This document shows positions 23,041 through 36,420 of a stretch of DNA of 64,000 nt, piece by piece. Origin of the DNA: Planococcus citri (Eukaryota; Arthropoda; Insecta; Hemiptera; Pseudococcidae); contig NC_088678.1 in assembly GCF_950023065.1 (NCBI RefSeq), positions 58,434,460 through 58,498,459 of the forward strand, read 5' to 3'. The notes under the pieces are model-generated. The model did not search any database, was not told where the DNA came from, and worked only from the letters and a program-made list of their open reading frames with translations. A program made the translations under genes and the position numbers. The first letter of the stretch is position 1; each line of letters begins with the position of its first letter.

Positions 23041-26000
23041 GTAAGAGATTCCTGTAAAATTGGGTATTCAAAATAATGAAATGCGTTAACACAGAATAAT
23101 TAATTTTCATACAATATGCATGGTATTGGTAAAAATGATTTTCAATGTACAATTCCACTCACCAATTTGAGTTTTCTTCGAGTTAAGAGGCAAATGTGGA
23201 ATTATATATCTTGCTTTCTTGATGTATAAAACACACTGAAGGTTTCAAAGTACAGCACCATTTGCTACACACGTCTATAAAAATTTCTGAAACAGTAAAA
23301 CACAAAGCAATAAAATCAAATTCAACTACATACGTATAAGAATAGTCGGATGATTTAAATCACCCCGAAGCATGAATACCGAAGTTCACAAGCATAGCTT
23401 GTTTATTATTACGGATATTTGAAAGCATTTTCACAAATACAAAGTAATGATGTAATAATATGAACAATATACCTAGAAAATTATCTAAGTATTCAATAAT
23501 ACCTGCTAGTGAACAAGATTTTTTTATTGTAACTTCGGTCTTCGATTATTTATCGTAGGATAGTAAAAACTGAATTACACAAGATGCTGCTGAATTTAGT
23601 TTTAGGTAACTACTGAAGCAAAGCTGGAAAAAAAATATACGTAGTTAATGATTGCATTTGAACATCTGTGATGACATTTTCATGATGAATACCTACTCAC
23701 AAATTGGAACATAATGAACGACGACAACTTCTAGATAGATAAAGTAGCTCGTGACTCGTGATCTAAGGAAGAAACTATCGAAAATACAATCACCGTTAGT
23801 ATCAATCTTAGAGCTCACGAGTAGTCTGCGATCGAATTCAGCTGCAATAGAAACAGATTTCAGCAATCACTCAATCATATAGTCATTCAAGTAATGGATA
23901 CATGTATGTTAATAACTGTGCATTTTACTCGAACAACACTTACTCGTCAGTTATTACTTTCGAACATTTTATCTGATGTATCTGATGCATCTGATGATAT
24001 TCTTCATGAAGCAAGGTCGGTTCATTATCATTACCGGCATAGGTAAAGTGAGCTAATTAATATTGCTGCTAAGCTTGAATGCGATGATTTGGCTGAGTGG
24101 AAACTAGAAAGCTGCAGAGCTCCACTATTATTAATCAAACTGATTTGAAAAGCAAAAGTTTAAAGGTTTAAAGCTTATCAAATAATTAACAACTTTGATA
24201 TTATAAGTCCTCAGAAAACGTTCGAAATTTCAACAGCACAATATGTGACAAGATGTGGATGAAGGTGGGATGAAGATGTCTTCACGCACCTGATTGGTTA
24301 GTGATAATGAAAAAATGACAATGACCAATCAGATGAAAGATTCGAAGACGAAAAATTTCATTTTAATTAAATTGATCATCTTCATTCTTCATCTTCAATC
24401 TTCATCTGTTCATCTCAATCTCAAATCTTCGTCTTCATAACCTCGAAGACGAGTCACTCAAACGAGATTGAAATGGAATATCATTCTAAATCGATAAAGA
24501 TCAGTATAAACAGGTACCACTGAAATAATAGTAAAAAATTACCAAAAACTAGGACAAATTTAGTAAAATTGAGTGAAATTTGGGCAAAAATTAGTTGAAA
24601 TTTAAAACTTCTTATATGAAATGATTATAAAGTACCTAATAATGCAAGAACTATTTCGAATTTCGATCAAAAAATTAACAAATCATCATTCCTGATCACG
24701 TCGTTCTGGCGAATTTCCGAAAAAATGTCTCAATCAAACATACGTCTTACTTCACAAAACCGTCTTAAGAGTCGCGAATTTCTATCAAATTAACGTTGTT
24801 TTCAACTTTTTTATGTGATGGGTGGATCAGATCGAAAAAATAAACCAGTACCCAACGCAACGTTTCAAAATTAGTATAATATCAAATATGACACTCAAAT
24901 AGGTATTAAATTTTTTTGCATTTCGATCAAGAGTGAGGGCCGTAGTATCCGTTGAGCGTGTCGAGATTTCATTTTAAATATGACTCATTGTCAGTTTAAT
25001 GAGTAAAAAAAGGGAGGCAGATAAAACGAGGCGAGTACTCCCTGCAATTGGTTTTAAACTTTGAACGGTCAAGATCAGTTTTGAGCAGTTTCACTAGAAT
25101 GACGAAGGAATCCTCTAAAAGAAAAAAAAATTGGCGAAATCAAAGAATCTTGGTTCAAGACTCAAGCTTACACACGGTATAGGTCGAAATCAGTCGAAAT
25201 TACACAAATACGGCGGACTAGTTATGCAAATTTATTAACATGCAGGGAAATCATGCGTCGGGTCGGCGCGAAATTACGGCAAACTGGGTATGCAAATTAA
25301 TTAACGTGTTGGCAAACCATACCAATAGGAGGTACATGTTGCTCTTCAAATCAAGGAATTCACCAAGTCACTATCCATATCACTCCTCACGTAGGTATAG
25401 GTAAGCATTCATTTCAATTTTTGATATCATAGGTAAGGAAAGAAAGTTGATTAGAATGAAATGTAGGTACCTATCTAACAATAATTTTTACACAAAATTT
25501 ATTTCAAAATAGAAACGACTGAAATCAAACTATTTTCTAGTACATATAATGGTCCCAATACAATTTACGTTCAAATACAATGCCACATCACTTAAACTTT
25601 TCAACGAGTTGAATAAATTGCCGAACTATCGCTGTAAATACACACTCGTCGAATATCCCAAATCTCTCGATACTACTTAATTAGATTTGACCCATCTTCA
25701 CTCCACCGAGGAATAGCCATTTCAGTAGGTAATGTTGATTACCTAATCTATAAAACGCCTCTTCTGAAATTTTGGTCACCTTTAAATAAATTTATTAACG
25801 TTCATGATCATCAAAATAATACAAACTGAAATGAAACGTTTTGTCATTCGTAGATCATTCAATTAATTCTTTTCGAGTAAATCTACAAGGGAAAAAATAA
25901 ATTTAGCTGTAAACCTTATGAAAAAATTTTTCGGGAATAGTTAAGGTTAAAAGTTTTTTTTTCACGTTGATGATTGATTCGTAAAGGTTACGGTTACAAA

Positions 26001-26600
26001 TTTTCTGATACATTTTTTTGATTATTGAATTTCAAAATGGTTAAACGATGTTTACCTTTTTCCGGTTATTCCCAAAACACGGTTAAGGTTACATTACCGG
26101 TTAACAGCCCTGCTATTTTCTATCTTATTTTACAAATAGAATAGAACCTTCATTAATTAATTTTGAAGTTGAATTGAACGGATGACTTCGAATAATATAG
26201 GCTATCGTCGAGCCTCTCTTTCCCAAAATATTATAACGTCAACTTTGATATTTAATTAACGCTTTCCATTTGCATGATTCCGTTCTCTAAAAGCGAGCAC
26301 GCATCTATTTTCACAGCATATTGGCGGTGTGGAAAAACATTTTTCAAACCTCAACCGGCGAAAGTTTATTCAATAACCAAAGTAAACTGTACGAAATACG
26401 ATAACCGGCATTCTATTAATTAAAAATATGGTTTTTCGTGGGCAAATCTTGCCTAAAAAAAAAAAAAAATGAAAAATAAACGCTGCTCTCGCCGATAATT
26501 TTTTTCTAAACGAGAGCGACGTACTGGAAGGATATTTCGACGAAAATAAATCACAAACGGGATGAATACAAAACCGCGTGAGAAAAGGAAAAGTGTGAGG
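23041..26600. other. Intergenic region, no gene seen
   Basis: AT-rich DNA without a supported exon. Local structure: a hairpin of TGATTGGTTA / TGACCAATCA at 24291-24331, a CTTCAT/CGAAGA-rich stretch to about 24460, and a duplicated octamer-containing segment at 25213-25310. Upstream start codons near 23010 and 22955 (minus strand) are followed by quick stops and would be short uORFs of the repeat-protein gene if its leader reaches them. Confidence 0.5.
25213..25310. repeat. Duplicated segment with ATGCAAAT octamers
   Basis: Two related segments of about 45 bp lie 66 bp apart, each containing a POU-type octamer followed by a homeodomain-like core: ATGCAAATTTATTAAC at 25224 and ATGCAAATTAATTAAC at 25290. 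Local GC content is higher than around it. It could be a regulatory element, but the sequence alone does not prove this. Confidence 0.35.
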
Positions 26601-26701
26601 GTCAAACGGGAAAGTCAGTAAGAGAGTCAGAAATGCGAAGTTTTGTTACACAGCTTGTTGGTGAGTATCATGTTTCACTTCGCTAAGTTCAGACTTTCAC
26701 A

Positions 26702-26735
26702 ATGGGCTGTTTAATTTCGCAAAATCAACAGTTCG
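26702..26735 (+). CDS. Candidate first coding exon, N-myristoylated protein (MGCLISQNQQF)
   Basis: An ATG with good context (TTCACAATGG) opens a frame reading MGCLISQNQQF and runs into a consensus donor, G|GTGAGT, at 26736. Glycine at position 2 with cysteine at 3 and serine at 6 is the classical N-myristoylation plus palmitoylation signal of membrane-anchored signalling proteins. A second consensus donor (GGTGAGT at 26660) lies 76 bp upstream. I could not find the next exon in the window, so the host gene is unknown. If it is real, the 37 kb to the right is a first intron. It may be chance. Confidence 0.35.
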
Positions 26736-26741
26736 GTGAGT

Positions 26742-29337
26742 TTTAAAAATTTTACACTTTTTTTTTCTTTTTTTAAATCGCTGCTAAAATGAACGCGATT
26801 ACGTATTTTTCCGCGTTCTTTTTAAATAGTGCGTTTTTTACTTGTTTTTTATTCGCGCGTTTTATTATTTCGAGTCACATGTTGGATGTCATTATTCGTG
26901 AAGTATACATTATTTACATTACGTACAAAAATGTTAACCACGTGATTTTTTGATGAAAAAAATTTATCCAGCGTCGAATTTAATCGAGATATTTATTCGT
27001 TCGCCGAATGAAGAAAGATTTACTCGTATTTTTTATATGGTAATTTTTATGTTTTATATTTTTCTACTTTTAAATTTGAATATTTTTGCATGAAAAATTG
27101 ATACGCGGATTCGATTAGATTTTTTCAAATCCATATGCTTGAAAAAAAGCTTTAGCCTACCAGTTGATTTAAAATTATTATAATAATTTTTTTTTTAATA
27201 TTTAATTTTAAAATTTTACGTTTAAAGTTGAACTATAGGCGAAGTTTAAATTTCAACACCGAAAAAGACACCTGTTATGTTGAAATGATTTATTTTTTAT
27301 TTTTTATTTTTATACTTAAAAAAGCACTTTGGACAATACTTTAAAAACATTTTCCTCGATGTTAAGGAACAATGAAAAACGAAAAATTAGGAATTTTACA
27401 AGAAATTTACCACCTTTGTATAAAGTTCTTCCTCCGGAGTGATTATTTAATATATTTACTCGCACGGAAAAGGCGCAACAATTTATCGCTACAATCAAAT
27501 TTTAACCTGAGTGCTTTCGTTTTCAATTATTACGTTCATCGTCGTAACTTTCATTTTCTAATTTATTTCCAACTTAGAAAATACTTAATGAGAGAAGATT
27601 TCGCCATCAAAGAAGAAATATTCGCGAAGTAGGTAATTACTAAAAAATGATTTAATATTTCATCGCCCACGAAAAATGAAATTAAAGATAATCGAAAACG
27701 TAGGTAGGTAGGTTGGTAATCAATTTCCAACATTTTATTCGTGTTTATAAAAATTCGGCATTGTTTTTGAACCCGTATTAATACTCGGTTAATATTTACT
27801 TTTGATACAAGAGGCGAAAATAGGTTATAAAAATACATCTTGCGATGAAATTTTTGTTTAAGTATAGGTACATACTATAAAAGGCAACTCTCTGCTACGT
27901 TAATGGTTTTAGGTAACTATATGGTAAAATTTACCTTATTCGTTACCTATTCACTTTTGTTATAACGTTTCGCGTGATGGATAAAACAATTCGTTATGTA
28001 AATTTGTCAGCCTTTCAGGACAAATAAAAACATAAAACATGTCACTTTTTTCTACCAACAAAATAACCAACCATAAACGTTCTATAAATTTACGTAATCC
28101 AAAAAATTTTACTGTAGATCTAGATTTTTCCATATTTCCATAAGTACCTACCTATGATGGGTATAAGTGTCATTGTACCTCTACCTACACTGTACTCGCA
28201 AGTCTTTTATAAAGTTTATTCCAACTTTCGATAAACACGAGTAATTAAGTATTCGCAGATGTGAAAGAAAAGACCCGTATAAAAATAAACCAAAAAAATT
28301 CCAAGTCAAGAGTTGAAATTCAATTACGAAATTCATTAAATTCACGTTTTAAAAAAAAAAAACTTAACCTTCCAACACGTTGTTGTACTCGTGTTTCCCA
28401 GTCCCACTTCATTAAAATTTAAAAAGTATCTCCAAAGTTGAAAGATTCTAAAAGTAGTTGATTTTTTTTATTGAAAATTCTAAAAAAAGAAATAAAATCG
28501 CAATATTTTTGAATAATTTCGTATTCTCGACAATTCTTTTCGTTTTTTCAATCGATCTACATGGGAATTTTTCTAAGACTTCTTTCAGAGGTGTTTTTTT
28601 TTCGAGTTGAAACGTCACGTGTTCTTACTCAGGCCATAGGCATTCGTTCGATTGGCTAAGTTATTAGAATGTTTGCAAAATGTTTATTTAGGTACTTAAA
28701 GAATAACAAAAGACGGATTTCTTCGCTAGAAGCGTCAAACGCTCAATGCATCGTGCGTCAAAAGTAATCATACAAAGGGTTTTTAAATTTGAAAAAAAAA
28801 CTATACCTACATTATTCGATGGTTTTTCAACTTCACATGTGTTAGTGTTAGATTAGTTTTGCGAGTCTAAATTTTTCGAATAAGTTATGAAATGTCAAAA
28901 AAGCTACCTACATTTTTTTTCGTGTACTGTCAATCACCCCAACTTCGGACACTTAATTTTTTTCAAATTTACCGACGGTGAAAGATAATCTGACATAAAA
29001 GTATAAAGTAAAAGTAAACACGTTTTCTGATAGCTTGGATTATGGGCTTTCTCTGTGATGCAAAAAGTTTTCATTTTATGTCACCGTTTACAATGATTTT
29101 TCTAAACGCTACGAATTCAAGTCCGATTAAAAATTCATCTACGGATCGTGGCCAAACAGTTTGAAAACAAAGAAAATAAATTTTATCAGAAAGTGATTCT
29201 CAATCACTCAATGTAGGAAAAATTATTCCGTACATTTTTGCTAACTTAGTTTATAGGTAGTTAGGTACCTATTCAAATTCATAAACCGTAAAAACGAAAA
29301 CTTCCTCCTCATTTCAGAATATTATGGGCTTTAGCTA
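26742..29337. other. AT-rich non-coding stretch
   Basis: No exon with supporting splice signals, no long repeat and no RNA gene seen. If the exon at 26702 is real, this is the start of its intron. Confidence 0.45.
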
Positions 29338-29556
29338 CAGGGTGCCCAGAAATATCGTGAATCCCTAAAAAAGTTTTCTGCTAAATGTTTCGGTTGGTCA
29401 CAGTGAATGATAATAATGATACATATTTAGCGCATGATTGGTTGTGAGACTGAAATGATAACATTCCACCAATCATAATGCATCTATTTCGCATTGCCAA
29501 CATATATTTTTAATAAAAAACTTTCTTAGGGGTTCACGATATTTCTGGACACCCTG
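29338..29556. mobile_element. 219-bp mariner-type MITE
   Basis: Inverted termini of about 40 bp (left CAGGGTGCCCAGAAATATCG, right inverse CAGGGTGTCCAGAAATATCG; about five mismatches overall) are flanked on both sides by TA, the Tc1/mariner target duplication. The interior has a second inverted pair around TGATTGGTT / CCAATCA and no coding capacity. The first seven bases match those of the mariner at 51508, so a related transposase may have moved it. Confidence 0.8.
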
Positions 29557-29779
29557 TACCTACTACATAATGTACATTGAATGATTTACTGATAGATACT
29601 TACTTACTTACCATGTCTTCTACTCATCCGTAAATCTTGATTTTGACCAGGAAACATTTTGTAGAATAAATTCTACATTTTAATTAATACTTACATTTTA
29701 TTCGATTGATAACTTGATAAGAAACGAAACAGGGATGGCAAAACCAAAGGAATAAGACGTAAAGGTTTATTATGTATTA

Positions 29780-30518
29780 GGTATACCTATTTCAACATTT
29801 CTTAAACATCTTTTCGTGCATTTTTCGATTCAATTTCACTAAGTTTTCAATACTTTTTGTTGATTTTAATGCATTTCTTCAGTGTTCTTGCAACATTTTA
29901 ACATGTTTTCAACACTTTTTCGAGCATTTGTGGCGAATTTTATTGAAATTTCACTTCTTTTTCTTAGTGAAATAATTTTAATGCTTTTTTTAAAAAATGT
30001 TTTCACACATTAATTCAGTTTTACAGCATTTTTGCATCTTTCAACAAGTTTATAAATAATTTTTTTCATAACTGAATTTTCACCTTTTTTTGTAATCCTC
30101 CAAGATGTCAACGGTTTTTTGAATGTTTTTACTTGATTTTAATACGTTTATAACGTTTTCTCGGGCATTTTTGGCAAATTAAAAAAAAAATTTCATTATC
30201 ATCAAGTGATGATGTTTCGTGCAATTCTTGCTAAATTTTTCTGTAATTTTACTGAAATTTTATCACTTTTTGGTAATGTTTGATGATTTTAATGTTCTGT
30301 CGAGAGTTTTTTTCACCTCATTTCAATAGGTGGTCAACACTTTTTCTTGAATTTTTTGCAAAAATCAAACTTTTATAACTTTGGTATTTTTGATGTTTTC
30401 GCATTTTTGGCAAATTTTACCAGCACTTTGTTACTTTCTGATAGTTTTTACGGTTTTCTGAGTGTTCATTACACCATTCTAACACGTTTTTTAGCCTTTT
30501 TTTCATGCATTTTTATCG
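29780..30518. repeat. T-rich degenerate tandem repeat
   Basis: A phrase of the type TTTTCGxGCATTTTTGGCAAATT recurs near 29922, 30160 and 30404 (period about 240 bp) in very T-rich DNA. Similar sequence resumes at 32040-32110 beyond the palindrome, so the palindrome probably inserted into this array. Confidence 0.45.
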
Positions 30519-32034
30519 AAGGAGGAGTATCGATAAGGCCATTTTTTGGCACCAGACTGTTATCGACTGAACCACTCTTAAAATGTTGTAATAAATGCCC
30601 CAAATACAAATCCGCAGTTAATTAACCCAAAATGATCATTTTTTGGGCTCCAGTGGTCCCCAAAGTGACGAATTGAAAAAGAATTTTTGGAACTACTGAG
30701 TATTACTTTCAAAAACTTTTTTAGCCTAAAATATCTGCTTGAACCTGGTAAACATTATACGAGGCAATTTTTCTATTTTCGATCTTCGGGGGTAGAAATT
30801 ATGGGGGTTTAATTTTTGGAAAATTTTAGAACCACCATTTTGAACCTACCCCTTTGAACCCCGCTAAAAATCTTTTTACAGTTTATTAGTGTTCAAAAGA
30901 CCTCCATCCTACCAAATTTTGAGCTCAATAAAATTTTGCGCTGGTGCTGGTACTAAAAAATCCGATTTTCCAATTTTTCGTAATTTGGATATTTTGGGAA
31001 CCCCTGGAAAACTGGAAACCTGCGATTTGCGCCAAACGTAACATTTTGGAACATATATTCAATTACCAAGGTGAAAAAGTTCAATTAAGCTTCCTGTATA
31101 TTCGTAATTTTGAACCCTTTGTTTAGCCCCCTACTTTGGGCACCCCTAAAAAAGGCGTTTATGCATATTTTTTCAAATAAATTGAAGAATTTCCATTTGA
31201 AACACACTAGCAAGTGCTCGATCATTTTTCATTCAATTTTTCCTGTAACTTTCATAATTGAGGTTTTTTGGGTGAAATTATGAGATTTTACTTCATTGAA
31301 ATCGTGAAAACGTGACTTCAACGTTTTTTTGGAAGAGTAAATATCTCAGAATTCGGCACAAAAGGGCTCAAATATGAAAGTTACAGAAAAAATCAATTGG
31401 AAAATTATCAGACACTTGCTAGTGTTTCAAATGTAAATTCTTCAATTTATTTGAAAAAAACATGCATAAACGCCATTTTTAGGGGTGCTCAAAGTGGGGG
31501 GGGGCTAAACAAAGGGTTCAGAATTACGAATATACACTATACAGGGAGCTCAATTGAACTTTTTCACTTTGATAATTGAATATATGTTCCAAAACGTTAC
31601 GCTTGGCGCAAATCGCAGGTTTCCAGTTTTCCAGGAGTTTCCAAAATATCCAAATTACGAAAAATTGGAAAATTGGATTTTTTAGTACCAGCACCAGTGC
31701 AAAATTTTATTAAGCTCAAAATTTGGTAGGATGGAGGTCTTTTGAATACTAATAAACTGTAAAAAGCTTTTTAGCAGGGTTCAAAGGGGTAGGATCAAAA
31801 TGGTGATTCCAAAATTTTCCAAAAATTAAAACTCCCTTTTTGAAAATAATACTCAGCGGTTCCAAAAATTCTTTTTTATTCGCCACTTTGGGGACCTCTG
31901 GAGCCCAAAAAAAATGATAATTTTGGGTTAACTAACCACGGATTCGTATTTGGGAGATTTATTACAACATTTTAAGAGTGGTTCAGTCGATAACTGCCTG
32001 GTGCCAAAAAATGGCCTTATCGATACTCCTCCTT
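30519..32034. mobile_element. 1.5-kb foldback (giant hairpin) element
   Basis: The left arm 30519-31256 is repeated in inverse orientation at about 31373-32034, leaving a loop of about 116 bp. Outer ends read AAGGAGGAGTATCGATAAGG and its inverse. Matching landmarks include CACTCTTAAAATGTTG, GACCTCCATCCTACCAAATT and ACACTAGCAAGTG. The right arm lacks about 80-90 bp present in the left arm (near 30720-30800). No transposase is encoded. The short open frames inside are mirror products of the arms. It is either a foldback transposon or an inverted duplication. Confidence 0.85.
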
Positions 32035-32109
32035 TCACTTCACTAATACCTATTTCACAACCTTTTTTTGGTAATTTTTAGTTGTTTTAATACTTTTTTT
32101 CGATGGTTC

Positions 32110-35100
32110 TTTCAGTAGATATTTATGATGATATTTTCTGAGAATTCTTGGGTAAATCACCTCCATAAAAAAAATCCATATATTTTTGTTTAACCTTCAA
32201 ACTCACATTTTTAAAAATTATTTTCAAGTTGGGATTTTTAGAAGTATGCAGTACTTTATCTACCGCTAAATCATAAAATACATCTGAATTTTTGAGAACT
32301 CTCCAACCAATCATAATCCAAGCTGTTGAAAAAAACACATCCACCGAAAAAACCGAGTGAGTCCATCGGGAGGTTAAAAAACTCATATTTCAACACCGAC
32401 TCGATAGTTTGTAACATTTAAAATTTTGAGTCAAACTCTCCCATCTCCCCCGCAGCACAGTATATCTATTGGGTTTGAGGTCAAAAATAACCTATCAACA
32501 CTCTAAACGATACCTTCAGAAAATTCTCAGCCTTACCATAGGTAAGGTACATTAAAATCCACAACATTTCACCGAACAATACCACGAAAAAATCAAGCCA
32601 TCGCAGTATGCAATTTACAATACTTCGTTGTACTCGTACATATGACCTTTCAATATTCTTCGACGACGTTAAAAAGAGCTTTTGAAAATTGTCGTCCGGC
32701 GGCGCGGCGAAATAAATTATCCAGAAAAAGTAATAAATCTACCCACACAATATGTTTCCAAACGCCACATCTTTCAGTGGTAAATTTTTTCATTCGTTTT
32801 AGAGATTTTGACATCCTACACTGTAAAATACCTACTTTCATCTTGAAATTAATAAAAAGAGAAAATAGGTAATTCAATCGCACGTGGACAAACCAAAGTA
32901 TAGTACCCAGCTAACGAGTAGGTATACCATACAAATAGTACTGTGCATTACACACAACTCACAAGTACATAAATATTCTCAACATCTAATTTGAAAATTT
33001 TTTAACTCAACGTAGAGGTAGGTACCTACTGTATTTTTATATCTCGAGGGACCATTTCACCTTACAGTATAATATAAACATAATTTACATGATAACCCTT
33101 TGAATACCAGTATACCTATGTTTCTTTCTTGAAAAAGACAAGACCGTTGTATAAGTTTATGCAAAATTACTGCACTATAATACTAATACCTACGCGAGTA
33201 TTATTAATTAAAATTTACAAACGCCACGTATATCTAACGAGCTTAAGAATGCGCGTATTCGCATATACGAATACGATGAGCATATCTATAATAAATTACA
33301 AAAGGTGAATATTCTGATGATTTAATGTACTGCAAAATGATAATCTGCTGTTGCGTTGCACAGGGATAATTTCACTCCAACATACGATAGCGATACCTAC
33401 CGATACACATGCGATTAATATGTACACAGCTCGATAACGATGAGAAAACTTCGCCAACTTAAGCTTCTCTCTAGTCGAATACATTATAAAAGTTTGTTCT
33501 CAAGTGTTGACATTTTGACATAATTATGAAAAAAAAAGCTAGCAAAATGGTGAAAAGTCGCGATGCATCAGCGTAAACATGGGCGAATGTAAAGAGAGCA
33601 TAATGCTTTCAAATATCCAAAGAGAGCGATGGTAGGGGGTAAGAGAGTAGGTACCTGCGTTCTTTTATGAAACAACACACGATTTTACGCGAATGTATAA
33701 GTATGTTCGCACATGAATATATACTTTACTTAACACAATATACTTACCTACTCTCAGAAATACTAAAAAAGAACGAAACAAAAATCAATACTTTTTAGCA
33801 AAAATTGTTCTTATTTTTATATCGCATTACATTGGAAAATGATACTTTTCGCCGAGAAATATTCCTACCTATTTTCGAAGTTTACATAGGTACCTACAGG
33901 TGCACTTAAAAAGCGTGTGCAAGTTATTATACCTACAATGTACCTAGTCGATAAGCGACTGGACGCCCTGGACGCAATAAGTACATGTTACAAAAAACAT
34001 CTGAATTTTTCTCACTGCTATAGAATCCATAAAGAATATAACGACGACGAACGTACATATAGCGAGTGTTTCATGAAAAATACTAAACCAAACGGTAGAA
34101 GAAAAATTCATTAATTAAGGATTTACTTAAACATGTTCTCAGTAATGTACATGGTGGTTCGTCGTTGCTTTTTTTTTTTATATACACGAAGAGGATTATT
34201 AATTCTGTATATAGGGTATCTATGCGCGGATACGAAACAAAGCAGCCAGCGGTTTTATACGTCTTATATGATGGCAGGAATTTTTTCAACAAATGCCATA
34301 AAGAGATTACGAATAATGATAAAGGCTAGAGAATTGCCGAAACAAACCAATACTGGATGAAATTATATAGCCGAGAACGAGTCCTTAGAGTAAGTGTTAT
34401 TATTGTGCATCCAATAAAGAGCACCGATGTATAAAAAAATAACGCACTGGAATTTTTTTCTCGCTGTTATCACGCCGATGATCGCTGAAGTAAATAGTTT
34501 TTCTGCAGGCTAAATAACACGAGGTATTGCTAAAAATTCACTTATATCCAGCAAATATTTTTGTCTATGTGAAATCAAACTGAGGGTATATTTATAACCC
34601 ACGACATACCGTAGTTGATGATGATGAGCATGTCTCGATTGATTAAAATTTCAAACATAGGCCTTATTACAAATTATTGCTTCAGGAGAAACATCAGATT
34701 AAAATTTTGAAAATTTACAGCACGTGTAATACTGCTGTCTCAAAGGTTACACTCTAAAGCTGCTCACCTTCGAGATAAAAAATGAACAAATTTTTCATTT
34801 TGTTTTCCTAAAACGAAAAAATATTTCATCATTATCACTATTATGTCTCCTTTTTGTGATGGAGGGAAGCAAATAAATATTGAAAATAGAAAAATTTCGA
34901 TTTAAACGTCCATCTGATACAATTCTTTAGTACTTAGGTACAGTGATTTTTCAATTTGAATACCTCGAAATCAGATGGCATATCAATTCTACAGATCGGT
35001 TAAAAGTAAAAAGTTTAGTTTTTTAGGAGATTAATCTTCACAAAAATTGAATCTACTTTTAAAATACTTTTACACTCAAGACGGATCATTTTGAATAAAA

Positions 35101-35590
35101 AGATGCAGTTTTTGAGAATTTGTTCCAATTTTTTTTTGCCTTATTTTGAATTGATTTTTGTTACTGAAAATATCGACGATCTGAGTAGGTAACTATTCAC
35201 TATTTTTCACTACCTACTTAGTTTCTTTTTCTTTGATTTCTTCTCGATTTCCCTCAATTTTTGGTGAATTTTAGCACTTTTAAAAACTTTTAAACTCATT
35301 TGCACTATACCATAATTATTTTACAATATTTTGTTGGTAATAAATTAATTAAAGTCGACTAGTTGTCTACCTGTTGTGATAAATGCTGCCATTTTTGTCA
35401 ATTTTTCGTTCAATTTTTAGAAATCTTGCTGTAGTCTTTCTTATTTGACGACATTTCGACAGTACCTACCTATTTAAGCGCTATCAAACGCGTTTTAAGT
35501 GCTATATAAAAAAGCAATAAAAAGAAAAACCTAAGAAAAAAGCAAAAAAAGTCGTAGCAGTCTGCCGCTACGTAAGAGCCCAATTTTTGT
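32110..35590. other. Non-coding stretch, no gene seen
   Basis: AT-rich DNA with many TACCTACC-type words. Short open frames exist on both strands but none shows a domain, a splice context or codon bias that I can support. Confidence 0.45.
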
Positions 35591-35704
35591 GCCAGAAACA
35601 TTGAGGACTCTTGAACTACACGCACCCTCGCTTCGCTCGTGTTTGGGGTCTCCCAACACCCCCTTGGGCTTCACCCAACTCTCTTATTCCCCCTTGAACA
35701 AACC

Positions 35705-36420
35705 TTTTTTGACCCTGAAACGAGTCAAATAGGGTTGGAAGGCTGAAACCTGCAAAAGGCACTTGGGGTACATTCTCCCATTGTACTGTTAAAATTTGGA
35801 CCCTCTAGATCAATTTGAAGAAGCTACAGGGTGTTCTAAAAGTTGAAAAAAAAACTTGAAAATACATAGCTGAAAAATCCACTTTTCTCGCCCTGGAGAG
35901 TGGTCAAATGGGTTTGGAAGGCTGAAACCGGCAAAAGGCACTTGTGGTACATCCTTCCGATGTACTGTGAAACTTTGGACCCTCCAGGTCAATTTGGAGC
36001 GGCTGTAGGCTTTCCTAAAGGTCGAAAAACATGTAAAATGACCAAAAAATCCACCTTTTTAACCGTGGAGAGGTGTCAAATAGGGTTAGAAAGTTGAAAT
36101 CTGCAAAATGCACTTTTGGTATACGCTCTCAATGTACTGTGGAAATTTGGACGTTTTAGGTCAATTTAAAGGAGCTACAGGGTGTTCTAAAAGTTGAAAA
36201 AAAAACTTGAAAATAGCTGAAGATATAACTTTCATTCAAAGGTCAATTTGGAAGGGCTGTAGGCTTTCTTAAAGGTCGAAAACACGTACAATAGCCAAAA
36301 AATCCACTTTTTTGACCCTGGAAAGAAGTCAAATAGGGTTAGAAGGTTGGAACTCGCCAAAGGAACTCAAGTAGCATCATCCCATTGTATGCTGGACATT
36401 GGGACTCCCTAGGGTAATTT
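35705..36420. repeat. Tandem repeat with ~175-bp unit
   Basis: The phrase CAAATAGGGTTxGAAGGxTG followed by AAAGGCACTT...TGTACTGT recurs at about 35711, 35889, 36062 and 36313, with a partial unit at 36170-36250. The units are diverged. The 35590-35705 flank (CGCTTCGCTCGTGTTTGGGG) is compositionally different and looks like part of another repeat. Confidence 0.65.

Noticed and set aside
20421..23044. Several plus-strand open frames over the repeat gene
   Set aside because: They are antisense shadows of the 41-residue repeat on the minus strand; their own periodicity is that of the real gene.
30347..31579. Short open frames in and beside the palindrome
   Set aside because: They come from the inverted arms and T-rich repeat; no domain, bias or splice signal supports them.
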